From: Pseudomonas sp. PB106
GTDB taxonomy: Bacteria; Pseudomonadota; Gammaproteobacteria; Pseudomonadales; Pseudomonadaceae
Length of the DNA: 52,076 nucleotides
Assembly: GCF_009764645.1 (NCBI RefSeq)
Contig: NZ_RWIM01000113.1
Location: forward strand, 1 to 52,076
Direction: 5' to 3'
The number at the start of each line of letters is the position of its first letter. Position 1 is the stretch's first letter. Made by a program: the position numbers and the translations under genes. Positions 52,009 through 52,076 of the stretch are shown here, in pieces. The notes under the pieces were generated by a model, which searched no databases, was not told the origin of the DNA, and saw only the letters and a program-made list of their open reading frames with translations.

Positions 52009-52076
52009 CCCTTTCGCGAGCAAGCTCGCTCCCACATTGGAACGCATTTCAATGTGGGAGCGAGCTTGCTCGCGAA
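52009..52076. repeat. REP pair, family E, cut by window end
   Basis: Arms CTTTCGCGAGCAAGCTCGCTCC and GGGAGCGAGCTTGCTCGCGAA form a tight inverted pair with a ~12-bp spacer at the window edge. Confidence 0.88.

Overview
The window reads as the chromosome of a Pseudomonas of the fluorescens group. The evidence is high GC with long antisense shadow frames, many intergenic REP/REPIN-type palindromes, and a gene order that follows, from memory, the P. aeruginosa PAO1 backbone around PA0314-PA0358: substrate-binding protein, DUF4399, serA, D-2-hydroxyglutarate dehydrogenase, FAH, rpiA, ilvA, HAD, rppH, ptsP, TauE, lgt, thyA, folA, ilvD, rlmI, pfpI, HDOD, mutM. Species cannot be fixed from the sequence alone. 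No rRNA, tRNA, CRISPR array, transposase or integrase was recognised.

Layout. 1-9 kb: an HD hydrolase of cyanamide-hydratase type divergent from a GlxA-like regulator, a penicillin-acylase-family amidase (possible AHL acylase), a thioredoxin-fold DUF6436 protein, an alpha/beta hydrolase, DUF2059, a 2OG-Fe(II) oxygenase joined to a TudS-like DUF523 protein, and an unusually short substrate-binding protein. 9-25.7 kb: core metabolism, namely serA divergent from D-2-hydroxyglutarate dehydrogenase plus FAH, two tandem SdiA-regulated-domain membrane proteins, rpiA divergent from ilvA, a HAD phosphatase, rppH-ptsP (RNA 5' end processing and nitrogen PTS), NRDE, TauE/SafE, and lgt-thyA. 25.8-28.7 kb: cadR divergent from a Cd/Zn P-type ATPase, with a MerR-type operator between them. 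28.7-35.5 kb: a phosphonate (2-aminoethylphosphonate-type) locus with a LysR regulator, an ABC importer (ATPase, fused permease, binding protein), an FAD amine oxidoreductase and a PhnZ-like HD oxygenase. 35.6-43.8 kb: a DUF2868/DUF3482 GTPase pair, folA, a cystine symporter, a phosphorylcholine-phosphatase-like HAD enzyme and ilvD.

44.1-47.5 kb is the most unusual part: a compact minus-strand operon between ilvD and rlmI. It starts with a 23-codon peptide gene with a strong ribosome site and its own promoter-like sequence. A hairpin follows, then a SagB/ThcOx-type flavin dehydrogenase, an AurF-type diiron oxygenase and a Bcr/CflA-type MFS exporter, the last three translationally overlapped. 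It looks like a gene cluster for a ribosomally made, oxidatively modified, exported small peptide. It lacks the YcaO cyclodehydratase that normally accompanies SagB, and the peptide has no Cys or Thr. I do not recognise it as a described system. 47.8-52 kb returns to backbone genes (rlmI, pfpI-like, HDOD, mutM and a small secreted or membrane protein).

Intergenic space is dominated by at least six families of inverted repeats. One is a ~105-bp four-hairpin element present five times, once inside the phosphonate gene set. All functional statements are inferred from sequence motifs and remembered family knowledge; no database search was run.
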